Below, one piece after another: positions 49,212 to 61,240 of a stretch of DNA of 64,000 nt. The notes beneath the pieces were generated by a model. It worked only from the letters and a program-made list of their open reading frames with translations. It searched no databases and was not told the DNA's origin. Within the stretch, counting starts at the first letter, position 1, and each line of letters begins with the position of its first letter. Position numbers and translations under genes: made by a program. The DNA comes from Prunella strophiata (Eukaryota; Chordata; Aves; Passeriformes; Prunellidae): contig JAZBQD010000019.1 in NCBI GenBank assembly GCA_036583965.1, forward strand, positions 19,697,085 to 19,761,084, written 5' to 3'.

Positions 49212-52200
49212 GCTACCTACAGGAAACCCAAAAACATTTTCCCCTCCTTGTTCACTGCCTTTATAGGCTAAAGCTCCTCCCGTGGCCCGAGTTCCTGGGC
49301 ACTTGCCCCATGGCACCCCGATGGCAGCAGCTTTCTGTGCCCTGCTCGGCTGCCGGCAGAGCCTCCCCAGCCACAGGGCTCCCAGCACGGGCACAGCCCC
49401 GAGACGAATTTTTCACCTCACACACAGCATATGTTGAGGCATAAATAAAAATCACATTGCTCCCTCTCATAGACAAGTGCAGATGTATTGCATACATCTC
49501 TATCGTGTCGAAATACTTTTAAAATGGGAGGTGAAACTCACTAAGGAAACAGGATAAATGCCAACAGACTTTAAATCTTGATTTTGAATGTCACAGTCTT
49601 CAAGATATCCCAGGTCCACAAATCCTCTATGTTTCCATTAATGACTGGAATGAGATCTGAGTGTACATTTATTAAATTACCCCAGAATATGAAGGTGTGA
49701 AAGTTCGAAAGTACACTAGAGTGTGATTTGGAATTCAGATCAACCTTGCAAAATTATCTGAAAAAACAAGGATGAGTTTAAGAGCTAGAGTTCTGTTTTC
49801 ACTACATATAGTTTACTTCACAGTGTAAGGTGGAAACAAATGGCAAGGAAGCAATTATACAGGAAAGTTTTATGAAGAGTATACTTCATATACTTCATAG
49901 TCAATGAGATCACACTTAATAAAAAATAGAAAAGGAAAGAAAGCCATCCCACTCAGACTGTACATAGCAATAATTGCACATGAAACACATTAAATACTCC
50001 TGTTGTTCTATGGCTTTTGCCATCCAACACTGTTAAACAGCTCAGCTAAAATACTAACTCAGTTTGGGTCTATGAATTAAAAAAAAAAAAAAAAAAAAAA
50101 CAAAAAAAGCCACACTAATTGGATCTTTCCCTTCTCATTACAAAAGGAATCATGCACAAAGACATAGGAAGAAAGAGTGATCAAACTGAATAAGAAAGAA
50201 AGAAAAAAAAAATGTACTGAAGTAAGATGCAGCAGAAAGGGTTAAAAAGTTAAAAGGTTGCTGTAAAAGTAAACATATTTCTTGTTCACTCTGGATAAGA
50301 AGCATAAGTAAGAAATACCAGGGAAGAAGCTAGAAATCTCCATTATTGAAGGCTTTTAATAAAAATAACTGCTTATAGAGTAGCTTAAACATAATTATGA
50401 GATGGTATTTCCAAAGTCCAGGACTGAGATTTCATTCACCTTGGAAATGAATGCAGATTCTGATTTCTCCACCAAAGGCTTCAGGTAGACATCAAAAATA
50501 TGTCAGCTATATATACCAGGTTTTTTTTCTTTCTTGTATATTTTTTGCCTTTTATTTTTAATTTCTGCTTCTGCCCTGGAAATTTTGGCTTGGATTAGGA
50601 TCACGAGTGCTGATAGGCACCAAGAAAAGTAGGTTTCTCTATAATTAGAGTTGACTTTTATATATGATCCAACCTGACCTGTATGGGAGGCGTTAGAAAT
50701 CTTAAAACTAAGCCTTTTTTTTTTTTTTTTTTTTCCCTTGGTTTCTTGGTTGGTTGGGGTTTTATTTTCTTGTCTCAGTACATGTTGATATACTCTAGGA
50801 AAAAATTAACTGCTCACATTCAGTTTTTGAAGTATACTGATCAATTTCTGAAGTTTACTGATCTTCAGTGATAATGGAAATGGGCTTTTTTTAAATTTCT
50901 CTTTTATTCTGACTGTGCTTAATATTCCTTAGACAGCCCTTAGTCACACTAGAAGAGCAATGGGAATTATTATATAAATAAAATCAGCTTTAATATTTAT
51001 TGTAACAAGCCTTTTTTTTTCTTTTTACCACAGGTTTTTCCTTTTATATTAGAAGTAGGGAAACAAAAGTGAGAAAATGTTTTGATGATACTCAGCAGCA
51101 TGATTTAGAGTCTTGGTTCCAATTCTTGAGCTCAGTATACCATGTGTATTCTGCTTTCAGTACATAACTTTTTATTCTGTATTAGAGGAAGTGCCCGTAT
51201 GTCCACTTATTTGATATTCCAACTCCAAATTTTACTTTAGCATTCATTGCTCAGATTTTTCCACCTGGTTTGATTACTTGCATAAATTTCATGCTCAAAG
51301 GGTCAAAAAAATTAGTAGTGATGATAGGCACAAAGTTGCAAATTCTGTAACACTGAGTTTGCTACATTTTGATGCGGCATGGCACATAATCTTTTTCTCC
51401 TTTGTGTTACTTAAATTTGAATTATAACACATTCTCTGAAAAATAATTTGCAGCCACTTTAAAATCCATTTAAAATCCATTTTAATCACTTTAAGATCCA
51501 TTTTAATTTAAAAAGTAATTATATTCATTGTTTTGAACACTTTAAAAATAAATAAATAAATATTGCCAAGAAACATAAGTGGCAAATTACCTTTATTCTC
51601 TGCTGTCATCGAAGATTTTTGTGGGCAGGAATCCTTCTCTACATTCACAGCTTTATCCACAGTTTTCATTCTTAGTGTCCTCTAATTATGTCTAAGGCTT
51701 CTCTCTAGAGGAAAGGTCTTTGCCTTGGTATGTTGCTGTTAAATGTGCCTTGAATGTCTAATGCTGGGAAATTGTGTTTTGTAAATACTTAGTAATAAAT
51801 ATATGTGATCAACCTTACTGCCAAATCTGTTCCAAGGTATACCCTAAAGGTGTTGCTGTGGATGATGTGAGTTATCACAGTACACCTAAAGCAGCATATG
51901 CAAATTGCAGATTGAAAAATCATGGAGCAAGTACATGCATACCTGCAAGGCAGCAGAAAACACTGGAAATGCAAAGTATAGGAAGTCAAGCATGAAATCC
52001 TAGCCCCAGTAAAGAAAATTGCATACTACAATTAATTTCAGTGAGGACCAGGCTTTTACTCTAAACACAGATGGAGAAAAAGAATGCTTTCCAGCTCCCC
52101 AAAGCCATTTGTGTAGGTGATGCCATTTATCCTACAGTGCCAACTAATTTTTCCTTATTAAAACTAATGATCCATAATTGCTTCTGGAATGGCAGACCAT

Positions 52201-55200
52201 AATATGGATTGTAGTGTGCAAATCTGATAATGACTGTTTCAGATTTGTGTCCAGATTTCTCAAGTAATATTTATCCGGACTCTCTAAATATAGAAATATC
52301 TCAATTATTAAGATACTACTTTTTTGTAGTTATGCATGCTCAAGTAGTGTATTCAATGCCCAAGGAGTTACTTTTGACTGTGTCTATGAAACAGGATTTT
52401 AGAGCTTTTCCACTCTTTAGGAACCATATATGTGCCTTTGAAATATCCTAATTCTCTGACAAAATGATACCCTAATATGTTCTATGGACAGGTCCTAATT
52501 CGGATTTTTGAGACATTTTAAAGCTGAAATATGGCCACTCAGCCCAAAATTACAAAGACTATTACAAATGTTTATCTGGATTCATTTATGACAGTCATAT
52601 TCTGAAAAATTATTTTCCCAAGCCAGGTAATCCAGAATTTTGTAGCATCTCAGAGATGTATCAAAAGTGGTAAAAACTATGAAAAGCAAATTATATCCAA
52701 AACATAAATACTTTCCTTTTCCCAAAACTCCTAATATTTTTTGGTGCCAGGTATCCCATTTTCAAAAGAGATTTTTCAAAAGTTATTTTGAAAAAAAACT
52801 GCCTGGTTCAGTTTTCACCATTGCTGTCTTATTTGGCATCATTTGAGCCTACAATTTATAACAATAACATCATTATTAGTAACCATAATAATAATGGTAT
52901 CAATTCTAATCTTCCAGTCTATTTTAATAAATTTTACCAGGGCCTGTAGACAGCCTAGGGAGGAAAAATATGCAGTTTTTATATACTTTAGTCAAACCAC
53001 TTTCATACATTAAATATATATTTATTGTTGAAATTTTTTAGTCAAAATGCACAATTGTAATTTCCCTTTGAGGAAAGACCCACACAGCACTAAACTATTC
53101 AAGTACCTTTGTTCTCAGTTTTGCAATTGCTCTAAATTCAGGTCACTGAAAACAAGCATTCATTACATTTTAAGGGATAATTGCTGTCCCTTAAACATAG
53201 CAGAGAGACTACAGCTACTTAAAACCCAGTAAATTAAAACTAAACCTTCTGTGTGCTGAGCATGTTGCATAAGATTAATTGTATAATATTAGGCTGCTTC
53301 CATTATAAAGATCAAATGCAAGGAGAAAAGACATAAACTTTGTGTATGCATCAATGTAACCTCAACTCAGCAGTTGCTGATTATTTATTGGGATGTAAAC
53401 CTAAGATGCACCTAATTCTGTTGTGGCAGATATTCAGGAAGATAGAAAATTTCTGCTGCAAATAGCTGGGAAGATAAAAAGTAGATCTTATAAAATGATG
53501 ATTATATTTGGCTCCTTTTGACTTCAGTGACTACTCAGCACCAGACCAGCAAGAACTTGGACACAAAAAATTATTCTGTCAATTTCCCCACCCTTTCTTC
53601 TATGAAATGTGTCAGAAAACTTGGAACATGAAGTGACATCAGTTTCTTTAATTAAAACAAAATACAAAAGTATTCCTTTATGCTTAGTTCCAGATTTTTA
53701 TTGCAGACTTGCTTTTAAATTGTGCTTTCTATCTCCCACACAATGAAAATAGCTCATTGTAAGCAATTTGACAAAATTTATGTTATTGCAAAGAATACTT
53801 GTAGATGGCTGAGGTGAATTTGTTTCTTGTTATCAAGCCATTTAAATTTTCTTTTTAGAATTATTTCTTTTGCCCTTGAAAGTCTTGGTGCTATCTGGAA
53901 ATGGAAACACCTCTTAAAGAGTGTTTTCCTACAATAATCCACATGTAATTCTGCATGTGCTAGAAAACTAACTAAATAAAGGATTAGAGGACAATGAAAG
54001 CCACTTTGGTTATTTTCCAAAGTCAACCAAGTCAGTGCATTTTTTCTGTGCTTCCAGAAACAGATGGATTGATGTTGCTGACATCTCATCTACGTTCACT
54101 TAGAACTTGAAGGAGGCAAAAACTGTAGCATTATGAAATTAAACAAACATGAGTTAAACCTGAATCCACTTCAAAATAATCACTGTTCTTAGCTCTAATG
54201 GGAATGGGTTTTATTTGAATCCCATTATACCAAAGAGTGTCAAAAGAAGTGAAATCTCCATTCTGATTGCTTTACTCTGTCATGTCCATTCAACATTTCA
54301 TTAATTTTAATTACTGCCTTTGTAAATAGCCTTATGATGTTCTGGCCATGCTTCTTTGCTTAATCAGCAGGTTGCCAATATAACACTGGTTTCTTTTCCC
54401 TCTGACATAATGAAGAAAATAATCTATTCAATTAATCTGTCTTGAATTTACAAACTCTTCAGAGTCTTTCATTTCCACTTAGCTGTGTCTAAAAACATAT
54501 CAATGGTTTGGCCCACCTTCAGGAGCAAAAGTTAAGAGTGTATGGGCAGCTTGCTGTAGTATTGTGTCTCAGGGTCCAGTGAGATCAGGCTGTTGCTATA
54601 GGCTGTTGCTATGGACACAGATGAACCTAAGGCATCAGAACCCCAAGGAATTTCTTATGGAACACAACACATCTATCAATTTAATCACAAGCCTTTAACA
54701 GAATTACTAACATTTATTTTGGCAAGACATCTCCATACCTATAGCAACAGCTGTTCCAAAATTTGGATTCATAAAAGAGAAAATAGCTAATTGTACTGAA
54801 TGGAGAAAGAGTTTGTTTTCACATGGTTGTTAAAAACACATACACTAAAAGCTCTTAACTCACAGAACTTTTAGGAAGCTGTTTCAACTAAGTTTGATCA
54901 TCTCTAAGACTTGCTTTTGTATTTCTAGTTGTCTGTAGAGTATGAACTGTAAATAAATAGAAAATTAATGGAAGCATCAAAGAGTGAAATTAACTACCTC
55001 TGACAAAACCCAGTTAGTGTTCACTAATAGGGGTAGAAGCCTAAATGGTAGATAAAAAGTGTTGTGCACTCCTATGGAAATATTGAAATAGTTTTACCAT
55101 TCATTTGAGGCAAAAACTAGATTAATGGAAATGGTTGGATGTCTTTAAATATCTTTAAGTGTAGTAGAATAAAATATTTAGGAGCCAGAATTACTCAGAA

Positions 55201-55303
55201 GTTTGTTTTCTCTGACTCAGGAGGAGACTTGTTCTAATTCTAACAAGGCATATCTAGGAATTTTAACTGCTGCAGGTGGTTTTTTTGTTATGCTCCATTT
55301 GTT

Positions 55304-55331
55304 AAAAAAAAAAAAAAAAAGGGGGGGGGGG
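55304..55331. repeat. A17-G11 homopolymer junction
   Basis: Seventeen A's run directly into eleven G's. A similar A-to-G junction occurs at 61978-62001. Such junctions can be natural slippage products, but long G runs after A runs are also a known sequencing or polishing error class. Confidence 0.8.
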
Positions 55332-56806
55332 CAACATTTCAACATTTCAGGGAAATACACCTCAAGTATTTTTGTCCTTCCATATTCTTAGACTCTGTAG
55401 AGGTGCAGGAGGATGGCAAAGCATTGAGTAAATTTGGAGAACATTCACTATTGAGGTCTGGGAATCTCAAGAAGAATGTAAAGAAGAATATAGTTCAGCC
55501 ATGTCAAAAACCATGGTGACGGGAAATTTTGCCAAATTTTCCACTTCAGTCATTCACCTCTACCTTAAAGTGAAGGTTGCCAGGAAAAAAAAAAAAAAAA
55601 AAAAACAAAAACAAACAAAAAAAAAAAACCTAGCAGATATGTATCTGGTTGATATGACCTCCAAACCAGTCCAAATAATACATTTTCTTTCACCTCTTTT
55701 TTTCAATAGCAGGAATAAAAAATTGATTGGGCCGTTTTCATTTCAGATATTTCCCACAGACTTCAGTGTCTGATAAACTCTACTGCTCTTTTTGTAATAA
55801 TCTGTAATTTGTTAAGTCTGCAGAGAAATGCAGGAATTCATAAAATAATTGAACAAACTGTTCAAAATTACTAAAAGTAGAAACAGTGCAACAACAAAAA
55901 AATGAAGTATGCAAGCCTGTTAAAAGTAATCAGTGTCTAATTGCATAGTTTTTTAATAACAGCTATTGTAACAAAAAATTGAGGAAGACAGTAATATATA
56001 AACCAGTTCTTAATACCAAACATATACTGTCAGTAATTGACAAAAAGAGAAAGGACTGGAGAACAAAAGAAAAACAAAATTTCTGACCTTCTACATAATG
56101 ACATAAAACTTAGCATGCATCATTTCCATGTTTTGGAAAATGTTGGTATTCAACCTCTATGGATTTCTGAGGTTACACTGAAATGGTTCAGAAAACCTGT
56201 CAGAATAAGAATATGTGCTGATGTCTGACATGAATGGAAATACATCTCAAATTTCTCTCAGGTAATCTGTTTGGGATTCTCCTGTAGGACACTGGACATC
56301 TGTAATGTGGACATCTACTACTTAGTTCCTTTCCAGGATTGTGTTGTATTCAATGGGAAGTAAGAGGCAATTTAAGGGTATGTTTTTTTCTTATGGAAAG
56401 TTAAAGTAAGCCATATCGACAACCTTAAAAAACACCTTTCTCTGTAAAAGTAATCAAAACAGCTAAAACCATTTTTAAACATCTAGATTGAAATATAAAA
56501 CATGCATTCACTCTTCTGAAATAACTATGGCTTTTTAATCAGACAAAACCTTTAAAAAAAAAACCACTCTTCTCTTCAAACTTTTAAAAGGCCACGAAAC
56601 ATTTTTTGCTGACAACTGCAGAGAATTTAGTTTTCAGTCACTGTCAGCAGTTACACTCTCAAATTTACTCCTGAGCTTAGATTCAGTTTTAGTATATGGT
56701 TAGCTGTTTCCCAACTTTAAAGTCATGAGATTTCTCTATTTCTGAATTCTGTTTGGTTATTAAAGTTCTAATGAAAATGCTTCTTCAAATCTGTTTAGTG
56801 TTCTAG

Positions 56807-56870
56807 CTACAAAACAGGTGGTTCTTCTCAGTATGAGTTAATTTTTGGAGGTATGAATGAGGATGGAAAG
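56807..56870 (+). other. Candidate internal exon, unrecognised
   Basis: A 64-bp stretch sits between a fair acceptor (CTTCTTCAAATCTGTTTAGTGTTCTAG ends at 56806) and a consensus donor, GGAAAG|GTAAGT, at 56870/56871. One frame stays open through it, giving 21 residues that include GGSSQYELIFGGMNEDGK. The FGG..E.G pattern is faintly like a kelch blade, but one short peptide cannot establish that. Phase would be 2 at entry and 0 at exit. No partner exon was found nearby. Confidence 0.22.
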
Positions 56871-59800
56871 GTAAGTTATGTCAGTGAAATAAGTGGGTTT
56901 GATCATGTTTAGAGATATCTGAATTTATGGTTCATTTTGCAAGTTGAAATAAGAGTTAAAGCAGCAAAAGGACTGTTAAAATTTAAAAGTAGAACGTAGC
57001 TCCTAAAGAACTCTATTACAGTAGAGGATGGAACAGATCCACTAAATTTGTAGGATCTCTCATCTGCCTTGGTCAGAGATGCCTGTTCCCTCATCAAAGA
57101 AGGAACAGCTCCCATGCAAAGTTTGGCTCTTCCATTTTAAGCCAGCAAAGTCTGTTTTTCTGTCTACAACAATAATCAGGTAGAAAGGTAAGGCCAGAAT
57201 CTAGAAATCTGACAATGTAGCTGAAAGAACAAACTTCACACAGGAGTCTTCCACCACAGAGGATGGAAGCTACTGTGAAAATGAGAACCTATGAAAAGTA
57301 TATGCCAACTTTTCTTGGTTTTTGTTTTGGGCAAAGGTTAAGGCATTGCAGTGCATTGAAGAACCAAACAAAAAAAAAGGACCCAAAAAAATGGACATAC
57401 GAGAAGTCAAACTGGATGGATAATTTGGTAGGAATTCCTTTAAAATCTCTGCACAATATATGTTGTCTGAAGTTAAGCTGGAAATGTTTTTTTCCGTTAT
57501 GAAACTAGATTTTGCATGCACACAGATATAAAAAACTCCAGAATCTTTCAGTATAAAGGCAAATAATCATTACAAATATTTTAATTATTTTGACATTCAA
57601 GGAAGATGATGTGATCAAGGGTAATTTGTGTGCAGCAGGTTGACAAAAGGAAATTGATAAAAAGAGCTATTAAGGTAGAGTATATTAAAAGAAAAATGCC
57701 TTTAAAGGTGTTATACTGATGACTTCAAAAGTGCATCACAGCAAGCTGTTGCAAGATTTATCAGATTACATTACTAATTATGTGAGTCAAGACAATTTAG
57801 GCTTTACTACAAATATGCTAGAATCAAATTGAGCTTCCTTATGTATTTATAATACATTCTACGTAACACAGATTTCTATCTAGCCATCAGATACTTTTCA
57901 ACATGAACACTGTACATATTATGTTTTTTGAATTATTCTTCTCTAAAAAACAATTAGTTTATATTCTCTAATAAAAAATACTATATTGTGAAGCAAATCC
58001 AAAGCAACATGAGTTTATTTTTCATTTTGTCTTGCTTACATGCAAGCTCATGGTCATTCTATGTTCCAGGTACATTGTATTATAAAAATCAGTGTATAAT
58101 TGATTATAAATTTATGTAAGTATGAGATTCTTATATTCATAATTTTTTCTTCTGCTTGCATTTTCATTAAATGGAAAGAAAAAGGTATTGGATCTACCAA
58201 AGTACTGCTAACAGAAGGTACTGTATACAAACTCTTGTAATGGCCCAAGATTATTTGTAATAATGCTATAATGTAACACATTACATTCTGCTACATTACA
58301 AATTCTGCTACCAGAATTTATTCTGACCTTTTCCCAATGGATTTATATCAGGGGACAGCATCAATCATCATCCACTACATTTGGATGACAAGATGTAGCT
58401 AGAGAAAGTAAACAAGATAATTGCTAAGTACACAACTAGAGAAGCTTCATAAAAAAATGTGTCAAGGAACAAATTAACTTTTTTTTTGTAGTGAAAATGG
58501 AAGCATATTGTGGCATTTCAAAAGGAAAGTGAACATATATTGAAAGTACCACATGACATTATCTTAATGTTCACATTTTCAGAAAGATGATCTGTGCATA
58601 AACACATACCTATGCACAGTAGTATATTAATGTCAGTAGATATTAAATTCTCTACCAACTTTAAATTCTTTTAATAGTTGCAGTAATTTCTAGCTGAAGA
58701 CCCTATATTTACTAACAAGCTGCTCAAAAATGTCTTGTCTTGACATAGGTATGGGATATAGGTTTGGCCACTGTCTTTAAGAGGATAAATGGTCTCCAGA
58801 GTCCCCCCAAAACTTACACACTCAATATTTATCAATACAGGTTAGGGTTGCTTCTGACTGTATTTCTCTATTTCAATTCCTCTCTTATTTCTGTCCCTTG
58901 AGCAACAAACTGGCCTTGTGGCTGTGGCAGAAAACCAGACCCTAACAAGAGAGGCCTGAACATTCCCAAAGAACATGGTCTTGGAAGAAAGCACTACGCA
59001 GACAAAATGCCAAGTTTATTTCTTGTCAGTCATAAAAAATTATTCTACATGAGTCATTTCAATTTTTCAAAGCATCTCTCAAAGTCCCCTCTGCTTCCAC
59101 TGACATCATGAATTCATGTTGGCTACATAACAATGTCAAGTCAGCTCTCCACAGCAGATGGCCCAGTAGCACTTCACAGGGAAGTTGGATGCACACCTTC
59201 ACTGCTGGAAGGGCAGCCGAATCCTACTCTGCATATTTACTGAGATTAAATTTCAAAAGCTGAAGACAAGCAGCCAAAACCAGAGACTTGAACAAAATAC
59301 TCTATTTAAACTTTGCATTATTAATTTTTTTTTTAAATTCATACCATCTATTTCCACAAAAAATCTCCTCACTTCCTAAAAGATATTGCAAGGTTCATGT
59401 GCCTTGCCATTATAGTTAGTTCACCAATCAATAATCATAAATCACAGTTCAACAAGCAGCATTCCTGCACAGCTGTAAGAGGACCACTCATGTATTCAGG
59501 GGTGTACAGATGTGGGGGAACACTGACTAGGCTATCACAGTCAGAAAAATGGCTTTTATGGCTGCACCTCAAAGCTCTCCTCTGAGCTGACAGCAACTAC
59601 AGTCACTTTCACTTTCTGAAGTGAAAGAGCTAGTCAAGATTACCACATCACAGAAAAGGATCTGTACATTTGGTTTGGTCTGTTCTAGTTTTAATATATC
59701 AAAGGATTCCAAAATGACACATAATAGAAAAATGAAAGTTTTTGATGACAGGAAGCACACTATAGCACTTGAATGTAAGTACACATCAAAGCTTCAAAAC

Positions 59801-60845
59801 CTCTGTTGGTCATTTTGATCTGCAGACACATGCATACTGAGGAAAGATACCCTTATGACCAGACCTGTCACCACAAAGGATGGCTTACATATATTACATG
59901 AATTCAATATGTACATTATATTTTCTCTAAACACATTTTTAAAATGAAAATAGATTAATCCTGCATATTTCATGTTCTAGGTAACATTGGAAAATATAAT
60001 TTTTCTAAATTAATGGGAAGAAATAGACTAACTGCCACCCTTACACTAAAAAACAAAGTACCAAAGTCTACCTGTACTGCAAAATCTTGATACATCAATG
60101 CTATGTATCAGAATACAATATATACCAAAATATTTTTAAAAAAATTTTACTTTACAATTTGAAATATTTTTTTACTTTTTCTTTAAATGAATCTGAAATC
60201 ACATTTTTGAATTTTATTTTGCAGAATTTTTCTTTTTTATTTTGCACATTCTAACACCTGAGAAAATCCTAAAACTGGATTTTTCATTCTGCATACAGCT
60301 TCATTAAGCAGGTCTAATAATTCTATTCAGATTTTAAACTAGCATGCAGAACTTACAACTAATAAATCTATTGCATTACTCCTCATTCTGTTGAAAAACT
60401 GTGGTTGGTTAAAAAGGAATTTTTTTTATAGAGAGATGAATCATCATATAATTTCTGTGAGTAATTATTGGTACATGGATTGTTCATATACAATCCACTG
60501 AAAGTATCTACTAGCCAAATTTTGACTGAAAACAGCAGTGCTTTGAACCAGAGTTTGACTGATATATTTGCATCTATAGAGTAACAGAAATATGCTAGGA
60601 TTAATTGATTGTAGGTTTCAGGCTCAGAAAATTCTAGTGACATGCAATGTTATTTTTTCACTTTCTTTAAAATTGTCTAGTAACAAATTAATTATTTTTG
60701 CATCTGTAGAAATTCCTACTGATAAACTCATTCACTGAAATGGCCATTAGCATACTAAAAATCAAGGTACTATCATAAGGATTACTAATCATCTCACACT
60801 AAAATTATGGGAATGTATCTAAAAGAACATCTATTTAACAATACA

Positions 60846-60849
60846 AATA
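60846..60849. repeat. Possible target-site duplication, left copy (AATA)
   Basis: AATA here matches 61241-61244 outside the LTR's other end. A 4-bp AT-only match is weak evidence by itself but has the right size for class I (gammaretrovirus-like) ERVs. Confidence 0.4.
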
Positions 60850-60899
60850 TGTGGCAGCATACACCACAGCATGTGTTGCCGTTGAGATGGCCACAACAC

Positions 60900-61033
60900 A
60901 CAGAGCAGCACCATATAACTTCAGAAATCTTCAACCCATACAGAGCAACACCAGACCACATCAGAAGGCTTCAGGCGTCTGCCCATACAGACCAACACCA
61001 TATCACTTCAGAAGGCTGCAAGCATCTGCCCTT
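60900..61033. repeat. Three-copy tandem repeat inside the LTR
   Basis: Units start at 60900 (40 bp), 60940 (47 bp) and 60987 (47 bp); each opens ACAGA(G/C)CA(G/A)CACCA and contains 'catcagaaggct' or 'cttcagaaggct' type sequence. The first unit lacks a 7-bp piece. In the LTR's own orientation the array lies just downstream of the TATA box, in the predicted transcribed R/U5 part. Confidence 0.8.
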
Positions 61034-61052
61034 CTTGTTCTTCAGCCCAGCC

Positions 61053-61059
61053 TTTTATA
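61053..61059 (-). promoter_or_regulatory. TATA box of the minus-strand LTR
   Basis: TATAAAA on the minus strand within GGGGGGTATAAAAGGCTGGG, a near-ideal core promoter context. Transcription would begin near 61030 and run toward lower coordinates. Confidence 0.5.
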
Positions 61060-61240
61060 CCCCCCATGTTCACACATTGCCCCCGTGTGCCCTCTGTTCC
61101 CTTTGGTGGTTGCTCAGTGCCCCTGGGCACTCCATGGCTCATTGCTCTCAATGCTGCTCACCTGCTGCTCACAGCTGTAACCACCACCGTGGCTCAGCCA
61201 CAGCCCCACTCCCAGTTACCACAAACTGTGTACCTACTCA

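Larger units (their letters stand above)
48194..49469. mobile_element. Putative large LTR-like insertion, GC/CpG-rich
   Basis: A 1276-bp segment starts TGTCCCATCCCGCTG and ends ATTGCTCCCTCTCA (TG...CA termini). It is flanked by TAGAC on both sides (48189-48193 and 49470-49474); the match extends to TCATAGAC if the element's last bases are counted. The outer parts are AT-moderate and the core (about 48410-49210) is extremely GC- and CpG-rich, unlike anything around it. The core carries a minisatellite, listed separately. Promoter- and end-like signals exist in both directions: AATAAA on the plus strand at 48258 and near the right end (49442-49451), and TATAAAGGC on the minus strand at about 49258-49266. 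No gag/pol sequence adjoins it. I read it as a solo LTR of an ERV with repeat-expanded U3 or leader, orientation undecided. A CpG-island promoter is the main alternative. Confidence 0.5.
49475..60845. other. Unique AT-rich non-coding block
   Basis: About 11.4 kb with no recognised gene or interspersed repeat. Low-complexity content: A run at 50079-50100, T run at about 50715-50734, AAAT repeats near 51551-51562, A17-G11 junction at 55304-55331, and an A-rich (CAAAA)n tract at about 55587-55627. Related short repeats at 51456-51510 (TTTAAAATCCATTT variants) and at 54587-54612 (AGGCTGTTGCTAT twice) are present. One candidate exon (56807-56870) is listed separately. The remaining short open frames have no recognisable domains. 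Confidence 0.5.
60850..61240 (-). mobile_element. Solo LTR-like element, minus strand
   Basis: The plus strand starts TGTGGCAGCATACACC and ends GTACCTACTCA, giving TG...CA ends on both strands and a length of 391 bp. In minus-strand orientation a strong TATA box (GGGTATAAAAGGCTGGG, core at 61053-61059) lies about 180 bp from the start, where an LTR promoter should be. The U3 side is GC-richer and non-repetitive ('ctcccagttacc', 'gctgctcacctgctgctcacagctg'), and the R/U5 side consists of three tandem units. AATA flanks both ends. No retroviral coding sequence adjoins it. The overlapping plus-strand open frames (60807-61376, 189 codons, and 60851-61180) owe their length to the tandem repeats and GC content and have no recognisable domain. 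Confidence 0.55.

Noticed and set aside
48294..49271. A 325-codon plus-strand open frame and overlapping long minus-strand frames (48323-48961, 48427-49116)
   Set aside because: All come from the GC-rich minisatellite, where stop codons are scarce in every frame and unit lengths are multiples of three. The products are P/A/G/R-rich repeats with no domain.
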